Assembly: GCA_003284215.1 (NCBI GenBank)
Contig: QBVW01000002.1
Span: 62,001 to 126,000 of the forward strand
Direction: 5' to 3'
From: SAR86 cluster bacterium AG-313-D11
GTDB taxonomy: Bacteria > Pseudomonadota > Gammaproteobacteria > Magnimaribacterales > D2472
DNA length: 64,000 nt
Under the pieces are notes generated by a model. It was given only the letters and a program-made list of their open reading frames with translations, was not told the origin of the DNA and ran no database searches. This document shows, in pieces, positions 9,468-18,950 of this stretch. Numbering within the stretch: position 1 is the stretch's first letter; every line of letters begins with the position of its first letter. Position numbers and translations under genes: made by a program.

Positions 9468-9593
9468 CAGGATATATTAATACTTTTGTGATCTCATGAT
9501 AAATTTTTTATTATTCATAGGTTCATCAATACAATCTCAAGATACAATAACCCTTAAATAAATTCTTTATAAATAGGGTTGTTAACAAATTTT

Positions 9594-10430
9594 ATGCTCA
9601 TTTCGTTTGATCAAAAGGAATATCAAAAACTCAATGATAAATCCTATCAACTTGAAAAAAGAAGATTGCAAATTGAACTGCTTAAACTGCAAGAGGATGT
9701 TATTAAAAACAAACGGAGAATTTGTATTGTCCTAGAAGGAAGAGACACCGCAGGAAAAAGCTCTGCCTATAAGTTTTTTACTCAATACTTAATTCCAAAA
9801 AACTTTCAGTATGTGAATCTTGGCATACCAACAAAATGGGAATCCTCACATTGGTTTCAACGCTGGAAAAAAGTAATTCCCAAAAAAGGCGAGATCGCCT
9901 TTCTAGATAGATCTTGGTATACCCGTGCTTTAACTGAGCCAGTTATGGGCTATTGTAGCGAGAAACAATATAGAGATTTTATGAATAGAGTAATCCCATG
10001 GGAGCAAAATCTTATTGATGATGGCGTTGAGATCATTAAATTCTATTTTTCACTATCGCAGGATCAACAAAAAAGACGAATGAAGGCTCGTAAACACTCT
10101 GAGCTAAAGTATTGGAAGCTTTCTCCCAATGATGAGCGCATCGTGACAAAATGGGATGCGTTTACTCTTTATAAAGAGCAAATGTTTGAAAAGACTTCTC
10201 CAGATTTATCTCCTTGGATTGCAATCAATGCAAACAATAAAATGATTGCTCGCTTAACTGCATTGAGATTCCTGCTGAACCAAACAGATTATGAAGAAAA
10301 AAAACTTCTTAAACCTCTAACCTGGTCTAAAAATATTAATAACTACAAAGTTTTACTAGAAGGAGTTGAGTTCAATAATTTGGACTATGAGCAATATAAG
10401 ATTTTAACCAAGTATATGGATGATGAGTAA
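9594..10430 (+). CDS. ppk2: polyphosphate kinase 2 family protein
   Basis: GRDTAGKSS Walker A, KKGEIAFLDRSWYTRALTEPVMGYC, SPNDERIVTKWDAFTLYKEQMF. ATG at 9594 preferred over the TTG start at 9579. Confidence 0.88.
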   Translation: MLISFDQKEYQKLNDKSYQLEKRRLQIELLKLQEDVIKNKRRICIVLEGRDTAGKSSAYKFFTQYLIPKNFQYVNLGIPTKWESSHWFQRWKKVIPKKGEIAFLDRSWYTRALTEPVMGYCSEKQYRDFMNRVIPWEQNLIDDGVEIIKFYFSLSQDQQKRRMKARKHSELKYWKLSPNDERIVTKWDAFTLYKEQMFEKTSPDLSPWIAINANNKMIARLTALRFLLNQTDYEEKKLLKPLTWSKNINNYKVLLEGVEFNNLDYEQYKILTKYMDDE

Positions 10431-11285
10431 ATGAAAATTGCGTCCATAGACATTGGAACTAATGCTATAAAATCTAAGATATTTAAGACAACACCTGCAT
10501 CAATTGAATTTATTCAAGGAATTAGATCGCCCATAAGACTTGGAAGTGATGTTTTCAATGAGGGAAGTCTCAGCACAGGTAAATTAGACCAGGTCATTGA
10601 AACTATTCGAGAGTATGAGGAGATATTTAAAGAAAATTCCATCAGTCATTATGAGATAGTCGCCACATCAGCTTTCAGGGATACCTCTAACTCTGAAGAT
10701 GCTAGGCGGTACATAGAAACAGCAATTAATCATCCATTGAGAGTAATATCTGGATTAGAAGAAGCGAAATTAATTAGATTTCATCCTAAGAGCAATACTG
10801 GTAAAAACAAAATTTTTGTTGATTTGGGGGGTGGGAGTACTGAATTCTTTATTCGCAATGAACAAGAAACTATTATCCGATCCTTTCAACTTGGCGCTGT
10901 GCGTAATATGTTGCAGAGAGATAATAAAGAAGAATGGCAACGTTTAGAAGAATGGCTCAAATCAATCAAACCAAAGAAAAAATTGATCGGCATAGGAGGC
11001 AATATTAGATCATTTCTTAACGCGCATGAATCAAAAGAAATGTCACTGAGTGAATTCAAGAAAAAAGTTAAAAAACTATCTATGCTAAGTACTGAAGAAA
11101 AGATTAAAAAATACTCATTTTCTCCTGACCGAGCTGACGTCATAGACAATGCTCTAGATATTTTTCAATTTATATCAGAGCATTTGAACGTTCAACAAAT
11201 TGCATCAACTAAATGGGGAATATCTGATTCCATTGCCATCAAATTATTTCATGAGCTCTATTCAAGCAAAGTTACTATTTCATAA
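10431..11285 (+). CDS. Ppx/GppA-family phosphatase (exopolyphosphatase-like)
   Basis: MKIASIDIGTNAIKSKIF and FVDLGGGSTEFF ASKHA-fold motifs; directly follows ppk2. Confidence 0.88.
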   Translation: MKIASIDIGTNAIKSKIFKTTPASIEFIQGIRSPIRLGSDVFNEGSLSTGKLDQVIETIREYEEIFKENSISHYEIVATSAFRDTSNSEDARRYIETAINHPLRVISGLEEAKLIRFHPKSNTGKNKIFVDLGGGSTEFFIRNEQETIIRSFQLGAVRNMLQRDNKEEWQRLEEWLKSIKPKKKLIGIGGNIRSFLNAHESKEMSLSEFKKKVKKLSMLSTEEKIKKYSFSPDRADVIDNALDIFQFISEHLNVQQIASTKWGISDSIAIKLFHELYSSKVTIS

Positions 11286-11363
11286 ATTCCAATAACCAGA
11301 AATTATTTAGATTGATGATCTGCGCACTTAATATTACTTGTTTCAATTAATATTCTAGGATAA

Positions 11364-13121
11364 CTATGATAAAGGAAGAGTAAACCAGAACTCGGAACCA
11401 CCCTCCTTTCTTGTTTCAACACCAACATCACCTTGTAGGTTATTTACAAGATTCCGAACTATGGCAAGGCCAAGTCCGCTGCCTTGTTTTGTATTGGCTC
11501 TTGCTTTGGCTGTTCGATAGAATCTTTTGAAAACAAATTTTTGCTCTTCCTCTGGCACTCCCTCACCAAAGTCTAGAACCGAAATGCGCAAAAAACCAGC
11601 TTGTTTTCTTGCCTTAATTTCAATTAGTGAACTCTCCGGACTATATTTAAACGCATTATCAATTAGGTTATTTAAAACCCTTTCGATAGCTTTAGTATCA
11701 CTCTGCACTTCAACATCAGTTTGACGATTAAATACTAAATCAATATTTTTTCTTTTTGCTTTATTTCTAAATGACGAGATTGCAGTTTCAATCACTTCAT
11801 TAATAACAATTGGCTCTATGACAAATTTTAAATCTCCGTATTCAATTCGTGATAAATCTATTAATGAGGTTACCATTTCGCTTAGGCGATCTGCATTATG
11901 CAAAATAGCCTTAGAAAATGTTTTAGCATCCTTCGAATTATCTAACGCCCCATTTAATAACGTTTCAGAATTTGCTTTGATAACACTTACCGGGGTTCTA
12001 AGTTCATGCGATAAGTTAGAAACAAAATCTCTTCGCATGGAATCCATCTCTCTCAGCTGAGTGGTTTCATGTACCACTAAAATTAATTCTTTTGTTGCCT
12101 TGGCTTTATTCATATGAGCCAAAATCCATCTTGTTTCATCTCCATCAGTATCAATCTCAAATTCACTATCATGTTGGCCCTTTTTTAAAGCTTTTTTATA
12201 AAGTTGTTTTAGGGGAGGTACATTTAAGTCAATAATTGATTTATTTAAAATTTCATCCAAGCCGAGAATTTGCATGATCTGATCATTTCGAAAAGTAATA
12301 ATGCCATCTTCATCAAGCACCATAATCCCCTCTCCCAAACCGTCTAAAACCAAGCCAAATTGGTCTCTTTGTTTCGCAATTAAAGAAATTTGTTCTTTTA
12401 AATTTAAAGATATGGTTGAAATATTCCTTGCCATAGAACCAAATTCATCTGACCGTTTAGTAGGCAGAGATTCTAGATTTTTTTTCTTATAACTACCTGC
12501 AGAAATTTCAGCAGCAGCCTTTTCTAGCTCTACAAAACTAGCTCTAATATAATCTCCAGCAAGCACGCTTGCTAAAATTGCAACAATGAGACCCACGACT
12601 ACGATAAGAGTGATCGAATTACCTAAAGATGCTAAAACCTGATCTAAATTCTCATAGGGAACTGATATCCTAATGACCCTTTCTTGATTATTATTTTTAT
12701 CTAAAAGTGCGAAATAAAACATTTCTTTCTTAACTGTCGAGCTGAATCTCTTGCTTGATCCATAGCCATTTTTAAAGGCGGAAATGATTTCTGGTCTATC
12801 ACTATGATTATCAAGCTCATTGATTCTGCTAACCTCAATATCAGAGTCAACAATTACATCACCATTTTTTAAAATAATGGTTATCCTAGAATCAGAGGCA
12901 GAAGCATATTCATCGGCCTCAGCTTTTAATGCAAACAAGTCACCAGAATCTATTAAGCCTGATATTGATTTTCTTAAAATTTTTGCTTGTCTTGAAAGCT
13001 CGGTTTCTATCTGCGCTTGAAGCTTGATGGATAAATCTCTTTCAGCAACAATAAAAGAGAGAGAAATACCAACAAATAAGCATGAGAGCGTAATAAAGAA
13101 AATTCGGGTCCTAATACCCAT
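11364..13121 (-). CDS. phoR: sensor histidine kinase, PhoR-like
   Basis: DFVSNLSHELRTPVSVI H-box, NLIDNAFKYSPES, GSGLGLAIV; two TM segments with HAMP/PAS; paired with PhoB. Confidence 0.87.
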   Translation of the reverse strand: MGIRTRIFFITLSCLFVGISLSFIVAERDLSIKLQAQIETELSRQAKILRKSISGLIDSGDLFALKAEADEYASASDSRITIILKNGDVIVDSDIEVSRINELDNHSDRPEIISAFKNGYGSSKRFSSTVKKEMFYFALLDKNNNQERVIRISVPYENLDQVLASLGNSITLIVVVGLIVAILASVLAGDYIRASFVELEKAAAEISAGSYKKKNLESLPTKRSDEFGSMARNISTISLNLKEQISLIAKQRDQFGLVLDGLGEGIMVLDEDGIITFRNDQIMQILGLDEILNKSIIDLNVPPLKQLYKKALKKGQHDSEFEIDTDGDETRWILAHMNKAKATKELILVVHETTQLREMDSMRRDFVSNLSHELRTPVSVIKANSETLLNGALDNSKDAKTFSKAILHNADRLSEMVTSLIDLSRIEYGDLKFVIEPIVINEVIETAISSFRNKAKRKNIDLVFNRQTDVEVQSDTKAIERVLNNLIDNAFKYSPESSLIEIKARKQAGFLRISVLDFGEGVPEEEQKFVFKRFYRTAKARANTKQGSGLGLAIVRNLVNNLQGDVGVETRKEGGSEFWFTLPLS

Positions 13122-13126
13122 ACTAA

Positions 13127-13822
13127 TTAATCTGCGTCTTTAGAAAAGCGATACCCTACTCCACGAATTGTTAGAATGTGCTCGCCAAATGGGCCAAGTT
13201 TTTCTCTAAGTCGCTTTATATGAGTATCTACTGTTCTAGTTGTTACATCAGAACTATAACCCCAAACATCTTCAAGCAATTGATCCCTTGATTGAACCCT
13301 ACCCTTTCTGTCAATTAGATGTTTGAGCAATCTAAATTCTAATGCAGTTAGAGAGATTTCCTTGCCATCTAGGTGAGCCTGGTGAGCTTCGTAATTTAAT
13401 ATTAGCCCGTCAAATGAATATTCGGTATTAACTGATTGGTCTTGTTTAGTAGGACCCCTTTTTAAGATGGCTTTAACTCTTAGAATCAATTCTCGAACGC
13501 TGAAAGGCTTAGTTACGTAATCATCGGCACCCAGTTCAAAACCAACTACTCTATCAACCTCCTCAGTTTTTGCAGTTAGTATTATGACGGGTATATGTTT
13601 TGTTTGGGATTCAGATTTTATATCTCTGCATAAGGTAAGACCAGATCCATCTGGCAGCATCAGATCTAAAATAACTAAATCAATTTTATCTGAAGCCAAA
13701 ATCTGCTCGCCTTCTTGTATGGAAGCTGCTTGCAAAACTTTAAAGGATTCTTTAGAAAGATTGTAGTCAATCGTTTTACGAATATCAGGTTCGTCTTCTA
13801 TGATTAAAATTCGTGATGGCAT
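13127..13822 (-). CDS. phoB: phosphate regulon response regulator, PhoB-like
   Basis: OmpR-family receiver (LVILDLMLPDGSG, ADDYVTKPFSVREL) plus winged helix (DVWGYSSDVTTRTVDTHIKRLREKL, RGVGYRF). Confidence 0.88.
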   Translation of the reverse strand: MPSRILIIEDEPDIRKTIDYNLSKESFKVLQAASIQEGEQILASDKIDLVILDLMLPDGSGLTLCRDIKSESQTKHIPVIILTAKTEEVDRVVGFELGADDYVTKPFSVRELILRVKAILKRGPTKQDQSVNTEYSFDGLILNYEAHQAHLDGKEISLTALEFRLLKHLIDRKGRVQSRDQLLEDVWGYSSDVTTRTVDTHIKRLREKLGPFGEHILTIRGVGYRFSKDAD

Positions 13823-13880
13823 AGATGTCTAATAATTTAATAACCCTTTATACAATATATTTAATTGAGAGTTAATTTTA

Positions 13881-15593
13881 TTATGATTGATTTTGCTCAA
13901 TTGATACAAAACTGTCGCGCAACTGTGTCTTAGAGAATTTGCCTGAAGCAACTCTTGGAAGTTCTTCATAGCTTATTTGCATCAAGGAAGGGATTTTAAA
14001 CGAAGCTAGCTTATCGTGTAAAAAATCTTTTAAATCTTGTTCTATTAATTCCATTGAAGGCTTTAGGCAGATCGCAACACACAAAGTTTCACCGAGACGT
14101 TCTTCGGGGATACCAAATACAGCAGCTTCCTGGACTGATGGATGTGAATAGATTGCAGTCTCAACTTCAATGCAGGAAATATTTTCTCCACCTCTAATTA
14201 CCATATCTTTAACTCTGTCCACGATGTAAACAAAGCCATCATCTATGTACCCCAAATCTCCGGATTTAAACCAACCATCATCATTAAAAACTTCTTTGGT
14301 TGCCTCTTCGTTTTTCCAGTACCCCACCATATTAGCTGGGCTTTTGATAACAATCTCTCCAACTGCTTTTGGCTCTGAAAGAAAATTCCAATTTTCGTCA
14401 ATAATTCTAACATCCGTTACAGGAGGTATTGCCCGACCACAACTACCTGGATGATTAAGATAATCCTTACCCAGATTTAAAGTTCCTGCTGCGTTAGTCT
14501 CAGTAAGACCATATCCAATAGAAGGCTCACTATCTTTAAAGCCATCTTTAAGCTTTTTTACGTGCTCAGGGGGTCTAGGAGCACCACCACCACTTAGTTC
14601 TTTAAAAGTTGATAAGTCATATTTGTCTCTGTCAGGATGAGTTAATAAGTCCCATGTTTGAGTTGGAACTCCGGTAATGGCCCCTATTTTTTCATCTTGA
14701 ATTAATTGTAAGGCTAAACCAGGATCCCATTTTGGCATCATCACCATTTTTCTTCCTGCAATGATGCTCATCAAAAATCCAGAATGGCTACCAGTTACGT
14801 GGAATAATGGAACGCAATGGAGAATAGCAGACTGATTTTGAGGCTCAGAGGCTGTTTGAGAATCTTTGGCTTGGTTAGCATCTGCATTGTCAACCTCTCT
14901 TTTTAAAGTCGTAACTAATGCCCAACTGAATAATGTTGCAAGAATATTTCGATGGGAAGAAAGGACTCCTTTTGGGAAACCAGTAGAGCCAGATGTATAA
15001 AAAATCGTCGCATGATCATTTGTATCTAAGCTTTGCTCCTTAAATTCATCAGATTGAGAGCTTATAAAACTATTAAAGTTTTCGTAATCATCACTGTGGT
15101 TATTAGACCTAACAACTATTTTTTTTAAAGTAGTAAATTTTTCGAGACCTCTTAATCTCTTTTCATCTGCAATAAGCACCATGGATTCAGAATTCTCAAG
15201 TCCATAAGTAACCTCATCAGGCACCCACCATGAATTAAGAAGGACGCAAACTGCACCCATGGATGTAATTGCCATAAATGAAATAATATATTCGGGATTA
15301 TTAGCCATACATATGGCAACTCGATCGCCCTTTTTTACGCCTAAAGCTTGAAGAGCATTAGCAGTTTGGGCAGATTTTTTAATGATTTCTTGATAGGTGT
15401 ATCTTTCATCTTTAAAAACAATGAACTCCCACTCAGGAAATAGAAGCCCAAATTCATAAAATTCAGTTAAGGTTTTTGGTGTATTTATAAACTCTCTATA
15501 GGTTATTCCAGAAACATGTTGCTTTTCTTGAGCTGCAAATATTTGGTCAGGAGCAGTTAAAGAATTTAGAATTTCTATATATTTTTCTGTCAT
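13881..15593 (-). CDS. AMP-binding acyl-CoA synthetase
   Basis: IFYTSGSTGFPKGVLSSHRN, GYGLTETN, FKSGDLGYIDDG, RVASGKFSK motifs. Confidence 0.92.
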   Translation of the reverse strand: MTEKYIEILNSLTAPDQIFAAQEKQHVSGITYREFINTPKTLTEFYEFGLLFPEWEFIVFKDERYTYQEIIKKSAQTANALQALGVKKGDRVAICMANNPEYIISFMAITSMGAVCVLLNSWWVPDEVTYGLENSESMVLIADEKRLRGLEKFTTLKKIVVRSNNHSDDYENFNSFISSQSDEFKEQSLDTNDHATIFYTSGSTGFPKGVLSSHRNILATLFSWALVTTLKREVDNADANQAKDSQTASEPQNQSAILHCVPLFHVTGSHSGFLMSIIAGRKMVMMPKWDPGLALQLIQDEKIGAITGVPTQTWDLLTHPDRDKYDLSTFKELSGGGAPRPPEHVKKLKDGFKDSEPSIGYGLTETNAAGTLNLGKDYLNHPGSCGRAIPPVTDVRIIDENWNFLSEPKAVGEIVIKSPANMVGYWKNEEATKEVFNDDGWFKSGDLGYIDDGFVYIVDRVKDMVIRGGENISCIEVETAIYSHPSVQEAAVFGIPEERLGETLCVAICLKPSMELIEQDLKDFLHDKLASFKIPSLMQISYEELPRVASGKFSKTQLRDSFVSIEQNQS

Positions 15594-15631
15594 AATAATT
15601 AACTATAAAATGATAGATATCCTAAACTAAA

Positions 15632-18163
15632 ATGAAAAAAAACTACATACTTCTTACAACTGTATTCATTATTGCAGCTTGTGGTGGTGGGGGTGGTGGC
15701 TCATCTCAACCTGAGATTGCATCAGTTCCTCCATCCAGCCCATCATCACCAAATTCATCAACACCAGCTGCCCCGGCGGAACCTGTGTCTCAACCCGACA
15801 CGCCAAGTTTTTCAGAATTGCAAACTGAATTTGAAAATCATTATGAGTACAGTCGTCATTGGGGTTTAGAGACTATTAATGCCTCATCAGCATATGCAAG
15901 AGGGGCTACAGGAAATAACGTTCTTATTGGAATTACTGATTCTGGTCTTGACGAAACTCATGCCGAAATAAAAGGAGCTAATCTATCTCCAAACAGCGAC
16001 CTCGAATACACTAGTTATATTCCAAATACACGCCAAAAGCGTCATGGAACCATGGTTGCATCAATCGCTGCTGGAACCCTAGACAAAGATAGAAACACTC
16101 CTATGCATGGAGTTGGGTTTGATTCAGATATTTTATTTGTGGCAATTCAATTGGCTGAACCAGATGAAAATTATGATCCAATTGATCTTGGTGAAACTGA
16201 TAGCAGTGGTAACGTTACTAATGCCGATGATGTTGCTGAAGATTTTTCTGGATTAGACGGTTTTTTCAGCTCACTTTTCGATTTCTATGATTTTTATAAT
16301 GCAGATATTGTTAATAATAGCTACGGTTTTTCTGGCAACATTATTGACTATACAGAAGCTCAAGTAAGAAACGCCTTCCCAAGCACTATACTTTCAATGT
16401 CTCAAGAGGGAACTTCAGACTATAACAAAACCATATATGTGTGGGCAGCAGGAAATGCTGGAGGATATGATGAAGCAGATAATTCAAGCCCTGAATTGCT
16501 TGCAGGAATGTCACATTTTATTGAGGAGATCCAAGGACACTCTATCGCAGTTGTAAGCATTGATGAAGATGGTGAGATTAGTGATTTTTCAAATAGATGT
16601 GGAATTGCAAAGGATTTTTGTATTGCAGCGCCTGGAGGCAGTGTCACAGTTGCATATCCTACTTCAGCAGATGATGCCGGAATATATGAGGATGAAAAAG
16701 ACGATCCCTTTAGCTGCGTTCAAGATAACTCTTGTTACGCTGTTGCTGGTGGAACGTCCTTTGCTGCACCATTTGTTACAGGAGGTCTTGCAGCAATATC
16801 TAGTTATTTCGATGGGCAACTTGGAAGCACTGAAATAGTTTCAAGATTGTTTGCAACAGCAAACAAAGAAGGTGTTTATGCAGATTCAGCAATTTATGGC
16901 CAAGGACTTATGGACTTAGCTGCTGCAACCTCCCCTGTAGGTCAAACAAGTGCAATGATGAGCTATAGCTTATCTGGGCCTATGGTAAACGCAAGTTTGA
17001 CCTCTCTGCAAATGACTAATCCTGCATTTGGTGATGCAATTGCCAGAGGTGTAAACAATCATTCAGTGATATTTTTTGACGAACTCCAGGCACCATTTAG
17101 AAATTCACTTAATTACTTAGTAACTGATTATAGAAATCAAGTTAATTCAATTTCAGGATTTAATGAAATGCAAGATTTTTCGAGATCAATGCTGCATTCT
17201 GAAGGTGAATTTTTTGAAGTTGGTCAATCTAACTTCCAAAATATATCAAATGAATTAATCACTCCATCACACTTACTTGAAACAAGAGCGGATAAAAATC
17301 AATATTTTGCATATTACAATTCATTAAACAAGACTTTTTTTAGCCAAGGAATTAATGGAAGCTGGGCGTTGGGGATATTTAAAGATCCTAACCTTAGGGC
17401 CAATAGTGGATTAAGATCAAAATTTAATAATCCATGGTTAAACTATACAGCCTCAGGGGCATCCTTTGGATCAATCAAGAAGATTAATAATGTATTTGAT
17501 ATTGCTTTAACTATTTCAGCTGGAAGAAATAAATTTAACTCCAATGAAACATTTCTTGAAACAAATTCGAGTTTACTGGGTCTAGTTGAAATTCAGTCTG
17601 ACTCTTATATACCTTCACTTCAACTTGGTGTTCTTCAAGAAAATGATTCGATTAACGGATTGGCTGGTTCAGGATCGTTTATGGGAACAAAGAATCAAAT
17701 AACAAAGTTTATTGGTCTCTCATCCGTAAATGAATTCTTTGGTGGAAAAATCTTTGGATCAATACATTGGGGACAATCATCAGACATCAGAAGCAATCAT
17801 GGAATGTTGAGATCTATCAATGAAATTAAATCTTCATCATTTGGATTTGGTTATATTCATACTGGAATCTTTGAAAGCAATGATCAACTAACAATTTCAA
17901 TTGATCAACCATTAAGAGTAGAATCTGGTATGTTGAATCTTGATGTGCCAGTTTATAGAACAAAGCAAAAAGAGGTTATTTTTAACTCTCTTAGTTTTGG
18001 ATTAAGCCCAAGCGGAAGAGAGATTAATTCAAAAATTAATTACGCAACTGGGTTCAAGAAAATAAATCTTGATTTTGCATTTGGATACAGAGCTGACCCA
18101 TTTCATATGAAAAATATGAATGATTACTGGTATACGTCGATGCGTGCAAGCATCAAATTCTAA
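15632..18163 (+). CDS. S8 subtilisin-like serine protease autotransporter, predicted lipoprotein
   Basis: IIAAC|GGGGGG lipobox-like start; catalytic ITDSGLDETH, HGTMVASIAAG, GGTSFAAPFVTGG; C-terminal beta-domain-like region ending SIKF. Confidence 0.88.
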   Translation: MKKNYILLTTVFIIAACGGGGGGSSQPEIASVPPSSPSSPNSSTPAAPAEPVSQPDTPSFSELQTEFENHYEYSRHWGLETINASSAYARGATGNNVLIGITDSGLDETHAEIKGANLSPNSDLEYTSYIPNTRQKRHGTMVASIAAGTLDKDRNTPMHGVGFDSDILFVAIQLAEPDENYDPIDLGETDSSGNVTNADDVAEDFSGLDGFFSSLFDFYDFYNADIVNNSYGFSGNIIDYTEAQVRNAFPSTILSMSQEGTSDYNKTIYVWAAGNAGGYDEADNSSPELLAGMSHFIEEIQGHSIAVVSIDEDGEISDFSNRCGIAKDFCIAAPGGSVTVAYPTSADDAGIYEDEKDDPFSCVQDNSCYAVAGGTSFAAPFVTGGLAAISSYFDGQLGSTEIVSRLFATANKEGVYADSAIYGQGLMDLAAATSPVGQTSAMMSYSLSGPMVNASLTSLQMTNPAFGDAIARGVNNHSVIFFDELQAPFRNSLNYLVTDYRNQVNSISGFNEMQDFSRSMLHSEGEFFEVGQSNFQNISNELITPSHLLETRADKNQYFAYYNSLNKTFFSQGINGSWALGIFKDPNLRANSGLRSKFNNPWLNYTASGASFGSIKKINNVFDIALTISAGRNKFNSNETFLETNSSLLGLVEIQSDSYIPSLQLGVLQENDSINGLAGSGSFMGTKNQITKFIGLSSVNEFFGGKIFGSIHWGQSSDIRSNHGMLRSINEIKSSSFGFGYIHTGIFESNDQLTISIDQPLRVESGMLNLDVPVYRTKQKEVIFNSLSFGLSPSGREINSKINYATGFKKINLDFAFGYRADPFHMKNMNDYWYTSMRASIKF

Positions 18164-18182
18164 TCCATTTACAGGGGGAGTT

Positions 18183-18950
18183 TTGGAGAAAAGGCTACAA
18201 AACCAAATTATATATATCACTGGTGCCTCAGCTGGCATAGGCCTGTCAACGGCTGAGCTTTGCCTGCAAGAAGGAGCTACAGTAGTTATTACTGGCAGGA
18301 ACGAAGAAAGACTTAATAAAGCTGAAATTGAACTTAATAAGATCTCCTCGAATGTTGTTGCACACCTTTTAGATGTAAGCATCGAATCAGATGTCATAAA
18401 TTCTCTTAACGATATTTACAAAAAATTTGGGCAAATTGATGGATTGGTGAACAATGCACCATCTATTCATGCAGGTAAAATCATCGATCTTGATATGTCA
18501 TCATGGAAAACAAATTTTAAAGCAAATCTAGATGCTGTTTTTCTAACAACTAAAACTGTCATGCCTTGGATGATGGAGGCGAAAAAAGGCTCAATTGTTA
18601 ATGTTGCGTCTGTTGTTGGTTTAAAAGGAACAGCTTATATGTCTGGGTATGGTGCTGCAAAAGCTGGTCTAATTAATTTCTCAAAAACTTCTGCAATCGA
18701 AGCTGCTCCAAATGTTAGAGTGAATTGCGTTATTCCTGGAGCCGTTCAAACTCCAGCAACTGAACGTGCAATTCCAAGTAAAGATTTAATGGATGCCACT
18801 ATTCAAACTATTCCATTAAAAAGAATTGCAAGGCCTGGTGAACTTGCGGCACCAATAGTATTTTTACTTAGCTCAGAGGCATCATTTATAACAGGAGCTG
18901 ATTTAATAATTGATGGTGGAAAAACGGCGGACTTAAATGCTGGTAACTGA
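18183..18950 (+). CDS. short-chain dehydrogenase/reductase
   Basis: TGASAGIG and YGAAK motifs. TTG at 18183 preceded by AGGGGGAG preferred over the track start at 18120, which overlaps the autotransporter. Confidence 0.87.
   Translation: MEKRLQNQIIYITGASAGIGLSTAELCLQEGATVVITGRNEERLNKAEIELNKISSNVVAHLLDVSIESDVINSLNDIYKKFGQIDGLVNNAPSIHAGKIIDLDMSSWKTNFKANLDAVFLTTKTVMPWMMEAKKGSIVNVASVVGLKGTAYMSGYGAAKAGLINFSKTSAIEAAPNVRVNCVIPGAVQTPATERAIPSKDLMDATIQTIPLKRIARPGELAAPIVFLLSSEASFITGADLIIDGGKTADLNAGN

Noticed and set aside
15672-15869. His/Gln-rich 65-aa ORF inside the autotransporter linker
   Set aside because: Out-of-frame reading of the repetitive Pro/Ser linker codons.
18120-18182. ORF-track start of the SDR gene overlapping the autotransporter C-terminus
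   Set aside because: TTG at 18183 has AGGGGGAG just upstream and matches the usual SDR N-terminus.
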